This document shows positions 57,684-60,525 of a stretch of DNA of 60,525 bases, one piece after another. The notes below the pieces were generated by a model. The model was given only the letters and a program-made list of their open reading frames with translations, did not search any database and was not told the DNA's origin. Numbering within the stretch: position 1 is the stretch's first letter; every line of letters begins with the position of its first letter. The stretch is from NCBI GenBank assembly GCA_017404205.1, contig JAFRCV010000005.1:1-60525 (forward strand). The letters run 5' to 3'. The stretch comes from Erysipelotrichaceae bacterium. GTDB lineage: Bacteria; Bacillota_I; Bacilli_A; Erysipelotrichales; Erysipelotrichaceae. The translations under genes were made by a program, and so were the position numbers.

Positions 57684-58991
57684 ATGAAAAATTATGTTGT
57701 TTATTTAAAATGTATTGATATTACAAATGATGGACAAGGCATCTGTAAAAAAGATGGTCTTGTCATTTTTGTGAAGGAAATGCTTATTGATGAAGAAGCG
57801 GAAGTTAAGATTATTGCTGAAAAGAAGAATCTTGCTTATGGAATAATTGATAAATTAATTGTTCCTTCTAAATATCGTCAAGAATCTCTATGCCCAATTT
57901 CATATAAATGTGGTGGTTGTGATTTTTTATATGTTGATTATAACTATCAACTTGTTTTAAAGAAACATATTCTTGAACAAACATTTAAGAATATGGATTT
58001 AAATATAAAAATCAATGATGTTATTGGTGCTGATAATCCATATGAATATCGAAGCAAAGTTCAAATACCTGTTAATAATCATGAATTTGGTTTTTATCGT
58101 AAATATTCTAATGATATTGTGGAATTTGATAATTGTTATATTCAATCAAAATTATCAAATGATATTTTTAAATATCTAAAAGAAAAATTATTGAATTTAA
58201 GAATTGATAAATATATTCGACACATATTAATTAAACATTGTTTTGGAACTAATGAAGTAATGTTATGTTTGATTGTAAAAGATTTTAATATTCCTAATAT
58301 TGAAGAATTAGTAAATGATATTATTATTAAGTTTAATGATATTAAATCATTTATATTAAATTTAAATACAAGAAATGATAATGTTATTTTGGGAAATGAA
58401 GAAAAAGTATTGTATGGCAAAAATTATGTAACTGATATATTTGATGGAATTAAATTCAATATCAGTTTAAAGTCATTTTATCAAGTTAACTACGAGCAAA
58501 TGAGAAAACTCTATTATCTCGCAAAAGATTTAGCTGATGTTAATGACCAAACAAAATTGTTAGATTTATATTGTGGCATTGGTACTATATCTTTATTTAT
58601 GGCTAGATTCTGTAAAGATGTCGTTGGTGTAGAAATCGTTAAGGAAGCAATTGAGAATGCAAAATTAAATGCGGAAATAAATGGTATAAAAAACGCAACG
58701 TTTTATCTAGATGATGCAAATAATGAAATGGATAAATATCTAATTGACAAAGATGTAGTTATTGTAGATCCTCCTAGAAAAGGGCTAAATGATAAATTGA
58801 TTAATTCATTAATTAATTCAGATATTAAAAAAATAGTTTATATTTCATGTAATCCAGCAACACTGGCAAGAGATTTATGCAAATTTGAAGGATATTTTAG
58901 TTTTGATACAGTTTATCCAGTTGATATGTTTCCTAACACAAAACATGTTGAGACGGTAGTATTGATGTCAAGGGTTGAGCTAGTGGTTTAG
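57684..58991 (+). CDS. rlmD: 23S rRNA (uracil-5-)-methyltransferase, RumA/RlmD family
   Basis: Radical-free SAM methyltransferase making 5-methyluridine in 23S rRNA. The 435 residues show an N-terminal TRAM domain (about 1-55), an Fe-S-type cysteine group (LCPISYKCGGCDFLY), the SAM motif LLDLYCGIGTISLFMA and catalytic blocks VIVDPPRKGLND and YISCNPATLARDL. It has no Shine-Dalgarno; a hairpin ends 7 nt upstream. The last ~16 codons (KHVETVVLMSRVELVV) use GAG, ACG, GTA and AGG, unlike the rest of the gene. The rlmD/rumA 3' end is an integration hotspot, so the C-terminus may have been rebuilt by an inserted element. Confidence 0.93.
   Translation: MKNYVVYLKCIDITNDGQGICKKDGLVIFVKEMLIDEEAEVKIIAEKKNLAYGIIDKLIVPSKYRQESLCPISYKCGGCDFLYVDYNYQLVLKKHILEQTFKNMDLNIKINDVIGADNPYEYRSKVQIPVNNHEFGFYRKYSNDIVEFDNCYIQSKLSNDIFKYLKEKLLNLRIDKYIRHILIKHCFGTNEVMLCLIVKDFNIPNIEELVNDIIIKFNDIKSFILNLNTRNDNVILGNEEKVLYGKNYVTDIFDGIKFNISLKSFYQVNYEQMRKLYYLAKDLADVNDQTKLLDLYCGIGTISLFMARFCKDVVGVEIVKEAIENAKLNAEINGIKNATFYLDDANNEMDKYLIDKDVVIVDPPRKGLNDKLINSLINSDIKKIVYISCNPATLARDLCKFEGYFSFDTVYPVDMFPNTKHVETVVLMSRVELVV
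58944..58991 (+). other. Probable mobile-element junction in the rlmD 3' end
   Basis: Near 58944-58970 (CATGTTGAGACGG and following) the codon usage of rlmD switches to GC-richer codons, and all sequence to the right is visibly GC-richer with different gene types. The site corresponds to the conserved HVETVVLMS coding block at which integrative elements of Firmicutes insert. The second junction lies outside the window. Confidence 0.5.
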
Positions 58992-59063
58992 ATGTTTTTG
59001 TGGTAGGGTTGAAGCTGTGATTTAGAAGTCGGAGCGACAACTCGAAATTTGTGAGGATGAGAA

Positions 59064-59531
59064 ATGGAGATCAGATTTATTAATCCAGCTCACAACAGAG
59101 AAAAATCAGCAAGATATATGAAAACAGTTGGAGATTACGGAAATGGTTTCGTTAATTGTTCTCTTGACGGGATAGGATACAAGGCGATGAATCATAAGAC
59201 AAAGAAATTTATTGATGATGTTAAGGAAATCATAAAAATCTATTTTGGGCTTGACGCGGAAACAAAACGTTTGATTGGAACAGGGGTTTCTTTGATGCAA
59301 GGAATTGGTTCCATTTTCATAAAGCTGATAATCGGAATTTTCTCGCGTTCCTTTGTATTCTTATATTCCTGCCTATATGCGCTCGGTATGGTGGTATGTC
59401 GAATTATATATATAAAATGTCAATCCGGCGATGAGAGGAAGAAGAATAAGGGATACCTGCTGATTACGGGAATAATGTTTTTTACGGCAATCGTTTTTGA
59501 CATCTATCTTCTGTACGACAAAGCTCGGTAG
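59064..59531 (+). CDS. Membrane protein, probably N-terminal part of a frameshifted gene
   Basis: A 155-residue ORF: about 65 soluble residues (RFINPAHNREKSARYMKTVG at the start), then about four hydrophobic segments to the end. No family recognised. GAGGATGAG precedes the ATG. Its stop lies 5 nt before the next ORF, which is in the -1 frame and continues with more membrane spans. Restoring one G at the GG of 59528-59529 would join both into one protein of about 265 residues through the peptide KARVARVEHYHP. Base use is GC-richer than the rest of the window. Confidence 0.6.
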   Translation: MEIRFINPAHNREKSARYMKTVGDYGNGFVNCSLDGIGYKAMNHKTKKFIDDVKEIIKIYFGLDAETKRLIGTGVSLMQGIGSIFIKLIIGIFSRSFVFLYSCLYALGMVVCRIIYIKCQSGDERKKNKGYLLITGIMFFTAIVFDIYLLYDKAR

Positions 59532-59536
59532 CGAGA

Positions 59537-59866
59537 GTGGAACACTATCATCCAATCATAGTAATCGGATTCAGTATTTTTATATTATTCAGCTATTATT
59601 TGACTATTAAAGGATTGTTTGAAGCAAGAATGCAGAAAAATTTGATCTTAATTGCGTTGCGGCTTGTTGGTTTTTCTGGTATGCTGATGAATCTTGTCCT
59701 TATGCAACGCCTCGTATTGGGGTGCATCAATGTCACTGAGGAAGTCGCACAACTTGTAAATTTGTATTTTGGGTTTTCCTGTGGCGGAGCTATGGTTTCT
59801 GTCACAATATGTATGCTCATATATTATGCATATCTAAGGCGGAAGCCAACAGATATTGGTTCGTAA
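59537..59866 (+). CDS. Membrane protein, probably C-terminal part of a frameshifted gene
   Basis: A 109-residue ORF from a GTG start, with about three membrane segments (IIVIGFSIFILFSYYLTI; a middle pair around GFSGMLMNLVLM; VSVTICMLIYYAYL). Unknown function. There is no independent Shine-Dalgarno in front of GTG and the gap to the previous ORF is 5 nt in a different frame, so it may be the second half of one broken gene. It could also be a translationally coupled separate small protein. Confidence 0.5.
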   Translation: MEHYHPIIVIGFSIFILFSYYLTIKGLFEARMQKNLILIALRLVGFSGMLMNLVLMQRLVLGCINVTEEVAQLVNLYFGFSCGGAMVSVTICMLIYYAYLRRKPTDIGS

Positions 59867-60273
59867 TAGGTGAGAACCGATATCCTCTCACAGGGTTTTC
59901 AGAGGTCAGGTATGTTTATCAATTCAAATGAGAGTTGAGCTTAACAAATTCCAGCTTGCACAAGACACACCACGGCTCCTACACTGCCATCAGTGGTGGC
60001 GGGGCCTTGTTTTATGCACGTAAGCACTCAAATATTGGGTACCATCCGCTAAAAAACTGCATGCCTGCAGGACTGGGAAATATAGATAGATATGCGATTT
60101 GGAAAAATGCTGACTGAGAAAGTACAGGAGATATAGGCTTCACTAACTATTGTCTCCATTGGCACGAAATGATATATTATAGGCACGCAGTATCATTCAT
60201 TATTCCTGTGCCGGCAAGTATAATGTCGCTGTAAGCCGAATAAGTTGGCATCAAATACAGGAGGATGATACGA
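59867..60273. other. 407-base intergenic region in the foreign segment
   Basis: No convincing gene. A short reading (59935-60117, TTG start, 60 residues) has a suggestive HHGSYTAISGGGALFYARK stretch but neither Shine-Dalgarno nor family match, and may be a gene fragment. A -10-like TATAAT (60219-60224) and repeats of GGCAC (60161 and 60182; inverted GTGCC near 60207) lie before the dehydrogenase and could be its promoter and operator. Confidence 0.45.
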
Positions 60274-60525
60274 ATGGATAAGAAAACCATTATTATTACC
60301 GGTGGGAGTTCCGGTATAGGAAAGGCAGCAGCAAAGTTGCTGAAAGAAAAAGGGCATGAGGCCGTAATCGTTGGCCGCAGCCCAGAGAGAACGAAAGCAG
60401 TCGGAGAAGAGCTGGGCGTCGATTATTATATTGCCGACTTTACGAAGCTGAACGACGTCCGTGAGCTGGGGCAAAAGCTGCACGACAAATATCCGAGGAT
60501 CGATGTGCTCTTCAATAACGCCGGA
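60274..60525 (+). CDS. Short-chain dehydrogenase/reductase, partial (3' cut by window)
   Basis: The 84 visible residues begin MDKKTIIITGGSSGIGKAAA, the TGxxxGIG NAD(P)-binding motif of classical SDR enzymes, and end at VLFNNAG, the NNAG motif. VIVGRSPERTK after the second strand, with Arg, hints at NADP preference. A strong AGGAGG lies 9 nt before the ATG. GC-rich codon use marks it as part of the foreign segment. The catalytic YxxxK lies beyond the window, so substrate class cannot be judged. Confidence 0.9.
   Translation, partial: MDKKTIIITGGSSGIGKAAAKLLKEKGHEAVIVGRSPERTKAVGEELGVDYYIADFTKLNDVRELGQKLHDKYPRIDVLFNNAG

Noticed and set aside
59935-60117. 60-residue plus-strand reading from a TTG
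   Set aside because: No SD and no recognised family. Kept only as a possible fragment in the intergenic description.
60193-60483. 96-residue minus-strand reading at the right edge
   Set aside because: Antisense to the start of the short-chain dehydrogenase gene, which has strong motifs and SD.

Overview
The window is AT-rich chromosomal DNA from an anaerobic, low-GC Firmicute. Gene content and order (PolC, RNase J family protein, rimP-nusA-ylxR-ylxQ-infB-rbfA, gatCAB, hisS-aspS behind a T-box, Rel, YloU-FakA) point to the Bacilli/Erysipelotrichia side rather than Clostridia. Anaerobic markers are a reverse rubrerythrin, a 2[4Fe-4S] ferredoxin, pyruvate phosphate dikinase and an aldo/keto reductase with ferredoxin-like clusters. 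TGA is used as a stop (rnc, atpI, atpF, the DUF523 gene), so this is genetic code 11 and not a code-4 Mollicute. I see no rRNA and no CRISPR array, and only one tRNA. No species can be named from the sequence alone.

Layout: 0-9.7 kb holds mraY, a recJ-like gene, apt, rel, T-box-hisS-aspS, a small ferredoxin gene and udp. 9.7-11 kb is a small accessory patch: a decayed ISL3-type insertion sequence and an AbrB/PIN toxin-antitoxin pair with paired palindromic operators. 11-17.8 kb carries miaB, rubrerythrin, two small unknowns, an RNase J-family gene whose metal site is largely lost, and ftsK/spoIIIE. 17.8-21 kb is a uracil-salvage cluster: upp, pyrR, a DUF523 (TudS-like thiouracil desulfurase) gene, and a PyrR-type attenuator before the uracil permease gene. 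21-25.3 kb has two divergent paralogous lipoproteins, a membrane protein, an aldo/keto reductase, a DUF4230 protein and tRNA-Leu(CAA). 25.3-37.4 kb is information processing: recG, rnc, polC, and the rimP-nusA-infB-rbfA operon. 38-48.7 kb has ppdK (minus strand) and a complete atpIBEFHAGDC operon with malQ appended. 48.8-59 kb has yloU-fakA, a CofE-like ligase, ligA, gatCAB, an unknown membrane-anchored protein and rlmD.

From the 3' end of rlmD (about 58,950) onward, base composition and codon use change to a clearly higher-GC style. The last 1.5 kb (two membrane ORFs, probably one frameshifted gene, and the start of a short-chain dehydrogenase) look like the edge of an integrated mobile element or a transferred segment. 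The rlmD/rumA 3' end is a known integration hotspot.

Other points of interest: several transcription-unit starts lack a Shine-Dalgarno and have a TATAAT-like box 6-9 nt before the ATG, suggesting leaderless mRNAs. The ATP synthase c subunit has a two-carboxylate site like sodium-translocating rotors. The hisS-aspS T-box has a plausible Asp (GAC) specifier.
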